Assembly (NCBI RefSeq): GCF_039973015.1
Contig: NZ_JBDWLT010000012.1
Location: 186,001-250,000 of the forward strand
DNA length: 64,000 nucleotides
Reading direction: 5' to 3'
Source: Parvibaculum sp039973015
Lineage (GTDB): Bacteria > Pseudomonadota > Alphaproteobacteria > Parvibaculales > Parvibaculaceae
Of this stretch, positions 9,092 to 16,789 are shown in pieces. The notes beneath the pieces are model-generated. The model was not told the DNA's origin, ran no database searches, and was given only the letters and a program-made list of their open reading frames with translations. The stretch's first letter is position 1. Every line of letters starts with the position of its first letter. Made by a program: the position numbers and the translations under genes.

Positions 9092-10111
9092 ATGCGCGTT
9101 TATTACGACCGCGACGCGGACGTGAACCTGATCAAGGGCAAGAAAGTTGCCATCATCGGCTATGGCAGCCAGGGCCATGCCCATGCGCTGAACCTGCGCG
9201 ATAGCGGCGTGAAGGAAGTCGCTGTGGCGCTGCGTGCCGGTTCGGCCACCGCCAAGAAGGCGGAAGGCGAGGGCCTCAAGGTCATGACCGTCGCCGAAGC
9301 GGCGAAGTGGGCCGACGTCCTCATGATGCTGACGCCGGACGAGCTTCAGGCCGACATCTATTATGCGGACCTCCACGACAACATGAAGCCGGGCGCTGCG
9401 CTTCTCTTCGCGCATGGCCTCAACATCCATTTCAATCTGATCGAGCCGCGCAAGGACATCGACGTCCTCATGGTCGCGCCGAAGGGCCCCGGCCACACGG
9501 TGCGTTCGGAATACAAGCGCGGCGGCGGCGTGCCGTCCCTCATCGCCGTCCATCAGGACGCGACGGGCAACGCCCATGACGTCGGCCTTTCCTACGCGTC
9601 GGCCAATGGCGGCGGCCGCGCCGGCATCATCGAGACCACGTTCCGCGAGGAATGCGAGACGGACCTTTTCGGCGAGCAGGTCGTGCTTTGCGGCGGTCTG
9701 GTCGAGCTTATCCGCGCCGGTTTCGAAACGCTGACGGAAGCGGGCTATGCGCCGGAGATGGCCTATTTCGAATGCCTGCACGAAGTGAAGCTGATCGTCG
9801 ACCTCATCTATGAAGGCGGCATCGCCAACATGAACTACTCGATCTCGAACACGGCCGAGTATGGCGAATACGTCACGGGCCCGCGCATCATCACGTCCGA
9901 AACCAAGGCCGAGATGAAGCGCGTGCTGAACGACATTCAGTCCGGCAAGTTCACGCGCGACTGGATGCTCGAAAACAAGGTCAACCAGACGAGCTTCAAG
10001 GCGACACGCGCCCATGCCGCAGCGCATCCGATTGAAGAAGTCGGTGCGCGCCTTCGCGAGATGATGCCGTGGATTTCGGCGAACAAACTCGTAGACAAGG
10101 ACAAGAACTGA
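9092..10111 (+). CDS. ilvC: ketol-acid reductoisomerase (NADP+), class I
   Basis: Catalyses isomerisation and NADPH reduction of acetolactate or acetohydroxybutyrate in the branched-chain pathway. The 339 residues are the short class I form. The Rossmann motif GYGSQGHA is at 23-30; the C-terminal knotted domain has the metal-binding sequence segments DLFGEQVVLCGG and FECLHE, and ISNTAEYG. AAGGAAT lies about 10 nt before the ATG. It is the last gene of the ilvBHC run and is followed at once by a strong intrinsic terminator. Confidence 0.97.
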   Translation: MRVYYDRDADVNLIKGKKVAIIGYGSQGHAHALNLRDSGVKEVAVALRAGSATAKKAEGEGLKVMTVAEAAKWADVLMMLTPDELQADIYYADLHDNMKPGAALLFAHGLNIHFNLIEPRKDIDVLMVAPKGPGHTVRSEYKRGGGVPSLIAVHQDATGNAHDVGLSYASANGGGRAGIIETTFREECETDLFGEQVVLCGGLVELIRAGFETLTEAGYAPEMAYFECLHEVKLIVDLIYEGGIANMNYSISNTAEYGEYVTGPRIITSETKAEMKRVLNDIQSGKFTRDWMLENKVNQTSFKATRAHAAAHPIEEVGARLREMMPWISANKLVDKDKN

Positions 10112-10141
10112 CGCGATCTCGCGAACAGCCCTTCGTACCAT

Positions 10142-10178
10142 GGCCCCCCCGCGCAGATCGCGCGGGGGGCCTTTTCTT
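10142..10178 (+). terminator. intrinsic terminator after ilvC
   Basis: A G/C stem pairs GGCCCCCC(C)GCGC with GCGCGGGGGGCC across a 4-5-nt loop (one extra C in the 5' arm) and is followed by TTTTCTTTT. It lies 31 bp after the ilvC stop and ends the ilv transcript. The next gene starts at 10194, just beyond the T-run. Confidence 0.9.
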
Positions 10179-10193
10179 TTGGGGAGAGGTCTC

Positions 10194-10910
10194 ATGCCTC
10201 CATCATTTGCCCGTCACGGCGCCGCCATCGCCTTCCTGCATACGGCGGCGCTCCATATCGAAAGTTTCGAGCGCCTGCGTGATGAAATCGCGCCGGGCCT
10301 GCGGCTCACTCATGTCGTGCGCGAAGACCTTCTCGCCGCCACCGAAAAGGCAGGCGGCATCACGCCTGCGATTTCGCTGAAGACGCAGGAGGCGCTGCTG
10401 GCGCTGGCCGAGGGCGGGGCGCGCGTCGTCGTCTGCACCTGCTCGACATTGGGCGCGGAAGCCGAACAGGCGGCGGGCGAGGCCGAAATCCCGGTCATGC
10501 GCATCGACCGGCCGATGGCGGATCGTGCGGTGCGCGAGGGAACGCGCATCGGCATTTGCGCCGCGCTTCGTCCGACGCTTCAGCCCACGCGCGCGCTCAT
10601 CGAAAACTCGGCCGCGCGGGCTGGCCGCGATGTCGAGATCCGCGAATTCCTTTTCGATGATGTCTGGGCCGCCTTTCGCGAAGGCCGCCTTGACGATTAT
10701 CACGAAGGCATTGCCGGGCGGCTGGGCGAAGCCGCGCGCGAGGTCGATCTGCTGGTACTCGCGCAGGCGTCGATGGCGCCTGCCGCCCGCCTCGCGGGCG
10801 AACTTTCGGCGCCTGTGCTTTCCTCGCCCCGCATCGGCTTCACGGAGGCGGCGAGGATTGCGGGCGTCAAGGGCCTGGGCGAAGACAGGGCAGCGGCGTC
10901 CCGCGCCTAG
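10194..10910 (+). CDS. aspartate/glutamate racemase-like protein
   Basis: A 238-residue protein of the Asp/Glu/hydantoin racemase superfamily. The first catalytic-cysteine region is present (VVCTCSTLGAE, near residue 80), but the equivalent of the second cysteine motif (usually GCTH) reads LVLAQASMAPAA. Cofactor-independent racemases need two cysteines, so racemase activity is doubtful; a lyase, isomerase or decarboxylase role is possible. Start at 10194 has GGAGAGG 7 nt upstream. Substrate unknown. It lies after the ilv terminator and so is probably separately transcribed. Confidence 0.75.
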   Translation: MPPSFARHGAAIAFLHTAALHIESFERLRDEIAPGLRLTHVVREDLLAATEKAGGITPAISLKTQEALLALAEGGARVVVCTCSTLGAEAEQAAGEAEIPVMRIDRPMADRAVREGTRIGICAALRPTLQPTRALIENSAARAGRDVEIREFLFDDVWAAFREGRLDDYHEGIAGRLGEAAREVDLLVLAQASMAPAARLAGELSAPVLSSPRIGFTEAARIAGVKGLGEDRAAASRA

Positions 10911-11341
10911 ACCTCCATCCCGTATTTCTTCGCCTGTTCCTCGATGAAGACATCGATCTCGTCGAGCAGGGCTTCCCATGCGGCGTCCGTTTCCGCGCTC
11001 CACTCCGCGCCCATGATCTCGCTGAATGTTTCCTTCACGGTACGGAAGAATGTCGCGAAGACGGCGGGCGGTACGCCGAAGCCCGAATGGTTGGTGAGTT
11101 CGCTCTGGATGAGCGTGCGCGCATAGATGCGGGCGCCCAGCAGGTCGAACACGCAGTCGAGCGCTTCGGCCAGCATGTGCCCCTTCGCGCTGCCATCCCT
11201 GTCGAGAATGAAGAGCGGCTCCATGTCCGGTTCCTCGGCAAAGAGCCGCGCATAAACGCGGTCCGCCGGGTCGCCTCCGACTTCCGCCACGCGTTCGATC
11301 GATGTTTCGATGATTTGTTTTTGTTCCGCCGTCAGGCTCAT
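10907..11341 (-). CDS. single-domain bacterial globin
   Basis: A 144-residue haem protein of the FHb/Vgb-type globin fold without a reductase domain. The proximal histidine is recognisable as His85 in NHSGFGV, aligning with the KH-x-x-AGV segment of flavohaemoglobins; the early helix VYARLFAEEPDMEPLF and the late helix AAWEALLDEIDVFI also match. The ATG at 11341 has GGAGGG upstream; the frame is open further but that part is not globin-like. It overlaps the 3' end of the convergent racemase-like gene by 4 bp. O2/NO chemistry or sensing is possible; partners are not visible. Confidence 0.78.
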   Translation of the reverse strand: MSLTAEQKQIIETSIERVAEVGGDPADRVYARLFAEEPDMEPLFILDRDGSAKGHMLAEALDCVFDLLGARIYARTLIQSELTNHSGFGVPPAVFATFFRTVKETFSEIMGAEWSAETDAAWEALLDEIDVFIEEQAKKYGMEV

Positions 11342-11452
11342 GGTGCGTCCCTCCTGCCTTCTTGTTTTAAGGAAGACTACACCACCGATGTCATCCCGGC
11401 GGAAGCAGGGGGTCTCGGACATATTGGCGCACGAGGCAGAACCGGCCGCCTG

Positions 11453-12199
11453 TCAGCCGTAAAGCATCCCGTGCCAGCCGTCGCGGTCGAAAGGCGACCA
11501 TTCGCCTTCCGGCTGTGCGAGGCGGTCGGCCACCGCCCAGAGCACGAGCGGGTTCACGATCATGCCGAGATGGGTCGCGGGAACCTCGATATTTTCGGTC
11601 TGGTCCGAGGGCTCTTCGCGGCAGGCCTCCCATGAGACGATGCCGTCGCTCTTTGAATAGATCGAGGTGCAGGGAACGGGCGGGGGGACGCGGCGTCGCG
11701 CGGCGGCGTCGGGCTTGCGGCTGCCGTCCACCGACAGGTCCGAGCCGAAGGGGCTCCCCAGCGTCACCACCTGGCGCACCGCTTGCGGCATTTCCCGGGC
11801 CAGCTCGCGCGCGAAAATGCCGCCAAGGCTCCAGCCGACAATGCTGATACGCCGCCCGTAGCGCTCGTGAAGCTCGCCCAGGCGGACGCGCAGCTTCTCG
11901 TGCAGCGCCCGGCTCGGGCCCCAGTTGTGGCCTTGCTTCCAGGGATGGGCGACATAGCCGAGTTCTTCGAGATAGCGGCGGATGACGAAGGTCGATTCAT
12001 CGCCCGTCAGTACGCCGGGCAGCACGAGAACGGCATGCCCGTCGCCATGCGGCGCGGAGAGGAGTGCGGGAAGAGCGGGCGCCAGCGCGCCCAGTTCGGC
12101 GAAAACGCGAAGCTCGCCAAGGCGTGAAAGCCAGCCCGGCTCGCGCGATTGCGTCTCGTCGTCGCGAAAATCGCCCCAGCTGTCGATGGTGTAAGCCAT
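11453..12199 (-). CDS. alpha/beta hydrolase, lipase/esterase-like
   Basis: A 248-residue alpha/beta-hydrolase. The nucleophile elbow GWSLGG sits near residue 125, after LPGVLTGDEST (oxyanion-hole strand) and HNWGPS. A later Asp in YSKSDGIV and a His in ATHLGM are the likely acid and base. No signal peptide is seen, so it is probably cytosolic. Two in-frame ATGs are close (12226 and 12199); the inner one has AAGGGCGG upstream and is preferred. The pattern resembles PGAP1/lipase-class proteins acting on acyl esters; the substrate is not predictable. Confidence 0.8.
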   Translation of the reverse strand: MAYTIDSWGDFRDDETQSREPGWLSRLGELRVFAELGALAPALPALLSAPHGDGHAVLVLPGVLTGDESTFVIRRYLEELGYVAHPWKQGHNWGPSRALHEKLRVRLGELHERYGRRISIVGWSLGGIFARELAREMPQAVRQVVTLGSPFGSDLSVDGSRKPDAAARRRVPPPVPCTSIYSKSDGIVSWEACREEPSDQTENIEVPATHLGMIVNPLVLWAVADRLAQPEGEWSPFDRDGWHGMLYG

Positions 12200-12332
12200 G
12201 TGCCGCCCTTGCCCTGTTGAGTTCATGATACCGCATTGCAGCATGAAAAGGGGGTGAATTTTTGGAAAGAAGGGAGCCGGGGAGAAATGGGTAAAACCGT
12301 CCCGCCCTCAAGGGAAGAGAGATTGATGACGG

Positions 12333-13280
12333 CTAATGCCTGTGCCCGGCAGCGTGCATATCACTGCTGTCCGGGCAGCCCTCCAGCTCGATCTGCACGG
12401 TCGCATGGCCGATGCCGAATTTCTCGGCAAGGCGCGCCTTGATCTCGCCGAGCGCCTTGTCCGCATCGGTGCCGGGGGTGAGCTGCGCGTGAAGCGTCGC
12501 TACCGCGCGTCCCGTGCCGAGCGACCACGCATGAACGTGATGCACGTTGCACACCCCGCCGACATTGCCGAGAAGGTCGTCGGCGATTTTTGCGCCGTCC
12601 GCGCCCTCTGGCGTTCCCTCCATCAATATATGGGCGCTTTCACGCGTGATGCCGATGGCGCTGCGCAGGATCAGCAGCGCCACAAGCACGGAGAGGATCG
12701 GATCGGCGATCGTGTAACCCGTCGTCATGATGATGAGGGCAGCGGCAATCGCAGCGACGGAGCCCAGCATGTCGCCCATGACGTGCAGCGCCGCGCCGCG
12801 CATGTTGAGGCTGTCCTCTCCGCCATGCAGAAGCTTGAAGGCGATGATGTTGACGAGAAGCCCCGCCGCCGCAATCGCGAGCATGGGCGCGCCCATCACA
12901 GGGGATGGCTCCATGATGCGGCCCACGGCTTCCACCGCGATCCAGGCGACGACGCCGATCATCACGATACCGTTTGCGAAGGCGGCGAGAATTTCAGCGC
13001 GCGCATAGCCGTAGGAGCGGGCCTCATCGGCTGGCCGGCGCGCCAGCTTTGTCGCGATGAAGGCGAGCATCAGCGCGCCCGTATCGGTCAGCATGTGGCC
13101 CGCATCGGCGATGAGCGCGAGCGAACCGGAAAAGATGCCGCCCGCCGCTTCGAGGAACATGAAGCCGCCTGTCAGCCACATGGCGAACATCACGCGCCGC
13201 TCATTGCCCATTCCATGCGAATGCACACCATGCGAGTGGGAACCGTGCGAATGATTGTGCTGATGGTGATCTGCAGTCAT
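12333..13280 (-). CDS. CDF-family metal (Zn2+/Co2+/Cd2+) efflux transporter
   Basis: Cation diffusion facilitator of the CzcD/ZitB type, 315 residues. A His-rich cytosolic N-terminus (alternating His with Ser/Gly, residues 5-24) precedes six transmembrane helices. The metal site is visible as ADAGHMLTD in helix 2 (HxxxD) and HVMGDMLGS in helix 5 (HxxxD). A C-terminal cytosolic ferredoxin-like domain (about 210-300) ends with a His-rich tail. The ATG at 13280 has GAGG 9 nt upstream. It lies downstream of a zinc-type ArsR repressor on the same strand, so it is probably its target. Confidence 0.93.
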   Translation of the reverse strand: MTADHHQHNHSHGSHSHGVHSHGMGNERRVMFAMWLTGGFMFLEAAGGIFSGSLALIADAGHMLTDTGALMLAFIATKLARRPADEARSYGYARAEILAAFANGIVMIGVVAWIAVEAVGRIMEPSPVMGAPMLAIAAAGLLVNIIAFKLLHGGEDSLNMRGAALHVMGDMLGSVAAIAAALIIMTTGYTIADPILSVLVALLILRSAIGITRESAHILMEGTPEGADGAKIADDLLGNVGGVCNVHHVHAWSLGTGRAVATLHAQLTPGTDADKALGEIKARLAEKFGIGHATVQIELEGCPDSSDMHAAGHRH

Positions 13281-13322
13281 GTCAGTGGACCTCGGCATGT
13301 CCGGCCGGTTTGTCTTCTCTTC

Positions 13323-13462
13323 CCACCCTCCCCTCGGGGAGGGTCAAACCACTGCAAGTGGTTTGGGGCGGGGGCAATACGCCGAAGACAGACTCCCCCG
13401 CCCCGAAATTTGCTGCGCTTTCGCTTGCAAATTTCGACCCGCCCCCAAGGGCGGGTGGGTGG
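13323..13462. repeat. intergenic palindromic repeat, copy 1 (between arsR and CDF gene)
   Basis: About 140 bp with terminal CCACCCTCCCC and GGGCGGGTGG, a GGGGAGGGTCAAAC segment facing GTTTGGGG around a short palindrome (CCACTGCAAGTGG), and an inner block GAAATTTGCTGCGC..GCTTGCAAATTTCGAC. The same block order and near-identical sequence recurs at 13934-14123, so the two copies bracket arsR. Probably a multicopy non-coding element; it sits in the arsR-CDF transcript and would fold strongly. Confidence 0.7.
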
Positions 13463-13490
13463 AGATGTTCAGGGGCTGCTTCCGCCGGGT

Positions 13491-13841
13491 TCATTCCGCG
13501 TCCTCGTTCACATGCGCGATCATGTCGGAAATGACATGCGCCACATGCTGGTCGTGGATCATGTAGAAGATCTGCTTGCCGCGCCGGTCGGCGGTGACGA
13601 GCCGCGCCGCGCGCAGGAGCCGGAGGTGGTGGCTTACCAGCGAGACGGAGAGACCAAGCCGCTCCGCGATATCGCTCACGGAAACCGGCCCCTCCAGCGT
13701 TGCGATCACGATACGAAGTCTGCTCGGGTCGCCCAGCATCTTGAACATGTCGGCCAGTTCATAGGTCTTGTCCTCGCGCAGCGCGGGGGCAGGGGCCTTG
13801 CCGGGGTTTTTGAGGGCGGCGGCTTTCGGAACGGCGCTCAT
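13491..13841 (-). CDS. ArsR/SmtB-family zinc-type transcriptional repressor
   Basis: A 116-residue winged-helix repressor. HTH: VSDIAERLGLSVSLVSHHLRLLRAARLV (residues 54-82; key Ser67, His71, His72). The C-terminal helix carries Asp97-x-His99 and His110-x2-Glu113, exactly the alpha-5 spacing (DxH-x10-H-x2-E) of the zinc sensor SmtB. No CxCxxC arsenic motif is present. The ATG at 13841 is chosen because a longer frame would include the operator at 13853-13874 as coding. It probably represses itself and the downstream CDF pump until zinc rises. Confidence 0.92.
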   Translation of the reverse strand: MSAVPKAAALKNPGKAPAPALREDKTYELADMFKMLGDPSRLRIVIATLEGPVSVSDIAERLGLSVSLVSHHLRLLRAARLVTADRRGKQIFYMIHDQHVAHVISDMIAHVNEDAE

Positions 13842-13852
13842 ATCAATCCATT

Positions 13853-13874
13853 CAATTGAACAACTGTTCAATTG
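13853..13874. promoter_or_regulatory. ArsR/SmtB-type operator
   Basis: A perfect 10-2-10 inverted repeat, CAATTGAACA and TGTTCAATTG separated by AC, 12 bp upstream of the arsR start. The TGAAC..GTTCA core matches the imperfect 12-2-12 operators of zinc-responsive ArsR proteins. Expected to bind the repressor encoded next door. Confidence 0.85.
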
Positions 13875-13933
13875 TTATCAGGTGGAGAGGAAGAACGCAA
13901 GACTGATGTCCATCACGGCGCAAGCCATCTGGA

Positions 13934-14123
13934 CCACCCTCCCCCTGTGGGAGGGTCAAACGGGCGTAGCCCGTTTGGGGAGGGGTAAGGTGGGCGAACA
14001 GCGAACGGGCCGGTTGTAGTGAGCTTGCGACCCCTCCCCGAAATTCGCTTATGCTCGCAAATTTCGACCCTCCCCACTTTGGCGGCTTGTCCGCTAAAGC
14101 GAACAAGGTGGGGGGAGGGTGGG
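13934..14123. repeat. intergenic palindromic repeat, copy 2 (between arsR and marR)
   Basis: About 190 bp homologous to the 13323-13462 element: CCACCCTCCCC start, GGGAGGGTCAAAC with GTTTGGGGAGGGG, a CCCCTCCCCGAAATTCGCT..GCTCGCAAATTTCGACC-type block (given here in part) and a GGGGGGAGGGTGGG end. It is longer because of extra sequence inside both halves. The open frames that cross it are repeat-derived and not genes. Together with the operator it fills the 337-bp gap between arsR and marR. Confidence 0.7.
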
Positions 14124-14178
14124 TCTCGAACAACCGTTCGAAATCCCGGCGACGTTCCTGCTCTCCATCCAATGTGCC

Positions 14179-14622
14179 TCAGTCGTCGTCCGAACGGCCG
14201 ATGCCGTTCAACACATCGCGAAGCTCATCGGCTCTCTCGTCGGGAATCTGGCAGGCGGTCTTGATCCGGTCCGGCACCACCCGGATTCGCTCGCGCATGG
14301 CCTGGCCCGAAGACGTCAGATCCACGAGGACCCGCCGCTCGTCCTTGGTGTCACGGCGCCGGGAGACGAAGCCGCTCTGTTCCAGGCGCTTGACCAGCGG
14401 CGTGATCGTCCCGGTATCCATGCCGAGTTTCGTTCCCAGTTCGCCGACCGAGCGCGGGCCGGAGCCGAGAAGCTCCAGCATCACGAGATACTGAGGGAAG
14501 GTAAGCCCAAGCGGATCGAGAAAGGGCTTGTGCATCCGCACGAGACGATTGGCTGCGCCGTAAAGGGCGAAGGAAAGCTGCTTGTCCACATCGGGAAGCG
14601 TCCGGCCGGCGGATTTGGGCAT
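14179..14622 (-). CDS. MarR/OhrR-family transcriptional regulator
   Basis: A 147-residue winged-helix regulator. The N-terminus LSFALYGAANRLVR, the LTFPQYLVMLELL helix, the recognition region GMDTGTITPLVKRLEQSGFVSRRRD and the wing DERRVLVDLT are OhrR-like. In OhrR the peroxide-sensing Cys lies in the FALY segment (CFALY); here it is Ser17, so peroxide sensing by that route is lost. A lone Cys occurs in KTACQIP. It is divergent from a nitroreductase gene with a 22-bp perfect palindrome between them, the likely operator for both. Confidence 0.88.
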   Translation of the reverse strand: MPKSAGRTLPDVDKQLSFALYGAANRLVRMHKPFLDPLGLTFPQYLVMLELLGSGPRSVGELGTKLGMDTGTITPLVKRLEQSGFVSRRRDTKDERRVLVDLTSSGQAMRERIRVVPDRIKTACQIPDERADELRDVLNGIGRSDDD

Positions 14623-14642
14623 CGTTTATTCTCTTGCGCGCT

Positions 14643-14664
14643 TATATCTAGTGCACTAGATATA
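14643..14664. promoter_or_regulatory. 22-bp perfect palindrome, probable MarR operator
   Basis: The half-site TATATCTAGTG is followed directly by its exact complement. It lies 20 bp upstream of the marR start and 63 bp before the nitroreductase start. MarR proteins bind such AT-rich 16-22-bp palindromes, so this probably controls both divergent genes. Confidence 0.8.
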
Positions 14665-14727
14665 TTTTCGTGTCATCGGAAGGCAGTGATCCGGTCGATG
14701 ATGAGGCTCAAAGCGGAGGCGAGCAAG

Positions 14728-15405
14728 ATGCAGCATGCAATGCCGTTTCACGAGGTCGTTCGTCGCCGCAGATCGGCGCGCAGCTTCCTTCCGGATCGGG
14801 TGCCAGACGCCTTGATTCAGGCTGTGGCCGACGATGCGCGATATGCGCCCTCCAACTCCAATATCCAGCCTTGGGTGGTCCATATCGCCTCCGGGGCGAC
14901 GCGCGACAGGCTCAGCAAGGCGATGCTCGACGCAGCGGCAGAGGAGCGGATGACGCCCGATGTCCCTTTCAGCTATGACGATCTCTATGGTGTCTACAAG
15001 GAGCGCCAGCAGGCGCAGGGAGCCGCCTATTTTCAGGCGGCCGGTATCTCGCGCGATGCAGCCGAACAACGCCGCTTCGCCATCCTGCGCAACCTGGAGT
15101 TCTTCGGCGCGCCGCATGTCTGCCTGCTTTTTATGGCGCCAGTTTACGAAACCGTGCGCGTGGCCGGCGACGTCGGCATGTATGGCCAAACCTTCCTGCT
15201 TTCGCTGGCGGCGCACGGGCTCGCAGGCATACCGCAGACGCTGCTCAGCCTCTTTGCCGGCACTGTCCATGAGACTCTCGGCATCGATCCCTCCTTGAAG
15301 ATGCTGTTCGGCATTTCTTTCGGCTATCCCGAACCGGACAATCCGGTGAACACATTTCCGCTCGACAAGGCGCCAATCGGCGAAACCATGACATTTCATC
15401 GCTGA
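14728..15405 (+). CDS. nitroreductase-family FMN oxidoreductase
   Basis: A 225-residue FMN-dependent NAD(P)H oxidoreductase of the nitroreductase superfamily. The N-terminal RRSARSF phosphate-binding segment, the APSNSNIQPW motif and the late GIPQTLLSLFAG region are typical. The ATG at 14728 has GGAGG 8 nt upstream; earlier in-frame ATGs at 14698 and 14701 lack one. Likely substrates are quinones, nitroaromatics or enones. The divergent MarR repressor suggests induction by a small aromatic or electrophilic ligand (inference). Confidence 0.87.
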   Translation: MQHAMPFHEVVRRRRSARSFLPDRVPDALIQAVADDARYAPSNSNIQPWVVHIASGATRDRLSKAMLDAAAEERMTPDVPFSYDDLYGVYKERQQAQGAAYFQAAGISRDAAEQRRFAILRNLEFFGAPHVCLLFMAPVYETVRVAGDVGMYGQTFLLSLAAHGLAGIPQTLLSLFAGTVHETLGIDPSLKMLFGISFGYPEPDNPVNTFPLDKAPIGETMTFHR

Positions 15406-15478
15406 CGTCAGGCCGGGCTCCGTTCCGGTCTCCCACCCGATGTGCTAAACCCGCCTCCATCCAACCTTCGGAGGCTCC

Positions 15479-16684
15479 ATGCGCATCGGCACACCGCTTT
15501 CTCCATCCGCGTTCCGCGTCATGCTTCTGGGCTCGGGAGAACTCGGCAAGGAAGTCGCGATCGAGCTGCAGCGGCTCGGTGTCGAGGTGATCGCGGTCGA
15601 CCGCTACGAGAACGCGCCCGCGCATCAGGTGGCCCACCGTTCGCACGTCATTGCCATGACGGATGCAAAGGCGCTTCGCGCGCTGGTGGAGAAGGAGCGG
15701 CCCCATCTCATCGTGCCGGAGATCGAGGCCATCGCGACGGACGAACTCGCGCGCATCGAGGCGGACGGGCTCGCGGAAGTCATCCCGACCGCACGCGCGA
15801 CGCAGCTCACCATGAACCGCGAGGGCATTCGCTGTCTCGCGGCCGAGGAACTTGGTCTCAGGACTTCGCCTTATGCCTTTGCCTCCACGGCGGCGGAACT
15901 GAAGGCGGCCATTGAGGGCGGCATCGGTTTCCCCTGTTTCGTGAAGCCCGTCATGTCGTCTTCCGGCAAGGGGCAGAGCTTTCTGAAAGGACCGGACGAC
16001 ATTCAGCCCGCCTGGGATTATGCGATGGCGGGCGGGCGCGTCGAAAACCCGCGCATCATCGTCGAGGGGCTGATCGATTTCGACTACGAGATCACGCAGC
16101 TGACCGTTCGGGCAAAGGGCGCAAGCGGTGAAATCGAAACGCAATTCTGCGCGCCTGTCGGCCATCGGCAGGTCAAGGGCGACTATGTCGAGAGCTGGCA
16201 GCCCCAGGCGATGAGCGAGAAGGCGCTGGCCGCGTCGCGCGACATTGCGGGCCGCGTCACCGCCGCGCTTGGCGGATGCGGTATTTTCGGCGTCGAGCTT
16301 TTCGTCAAAGGCGACGAGGTCTGGTTCTCCGAAGTCAGCCCCCGTCCGCATGATACGGGGCTTGTCACGCTCATTACGCAATATCAGAGCGAGTTCGCGC
16401 TTCATGCCCGCGCCATTCTCGGCCTGCCCGTCACCGTCGACATGATCTCGCCGGGTGCTTCCGCCGTCATATATGGCGGGCTGGAAGAGCAGGGCATCGC
16501 CTTCGAGGGCGTCGAAAAGGCGCTTGCGCTTCCGGGCACGGATATCCGTCTTTTCGGCAAGCCCGAATCCTTCGAGCGCCGCCGCATGGGTGTCGCGCTG
16601 GCCCGCGCCCGGGACACCGACGAGGCGCGTAAAGTCGCGAAGCGGGCCGCCGACAGCGTCGAACCTGTTTCCGGTACAAAATAA
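15479..16684 (+). CDS. purT: formate-dependent phosphoribosylglycinamide formyltransferase
   Basis: GAR transformylase 2 of purine synthesis: ATP-grasp enzyme joining formate to GAR through formyl phosphate. The 401 residues begin with the LLGSGELGKEVAIELQRLG nucleotide-binding region, then DRYENAPAHQVAHR, the ATP-grasp core KPVMSSSGKGQS, EGLIDFDYEIT, FGVELFVKGDEVWFSEVSPRPHDTG and MGVALA near the end. Length and motifs match PurT. It provides a folate-independent route for purine step 3. It appears monocistronic, starting 73 bp after the nitroreductase stop; the next gene is on the same strand. Confidence 0.96.
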   Translation: MRIGTPLSPSAFRVMLLGSGELGKEVAIELQRLGVEVIAVDRYENAPAHQVAHRSHVIAMTDAKALRALVEKERPHLIVPEIEAIATDELARIEADGLAEVIPTARATQLTMNREGIRCLAAEELGLRTSPYAFASTAAELKAAIEGGIGFPCFVKPVMSSSGKGQSFLKGPDDIQPAWDYAMAGGRVENPRIIVEGLIDFDYEITQLTVRAKGASGEIETQFCAPVGHRQVKGDYVESWQPQAMSEKALAASRDIAGRVTAALGGCGIFGVELFVKGDEVWFSEVSPRPHDTGLVTLITQYQSEFALHARAILGLPVTVDMISPGASAVIYGGLEEQGIAFEGVEKALALPGTDIRLFGKPESFERRRMGVALARARDTDEARKVAKRAADSVEPVSGTK

Positions 16685-16789
16685 ATCTCACTTTCCGGCT
16701 TCCGTCCTCTGGCAACCCTGTTGCGCGTGCTCCATCTCTTCGGCCATGTTGGCTTTCCCGTGTCGGGGCGCCGGTTGAGGAAGCAAGAA

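Noticed and set aside
13841..13871. Longer N-terminus for ArsR
   Set aside because: It would place the operator inside the coding sequence, and the region has no ribosome site.
13852..14172. A 106-residue reading frame across repeat copy 2
   Set aside because: It is composed of repeat-derived sequence, runs through the arsR operator and lacks a conserved domain.
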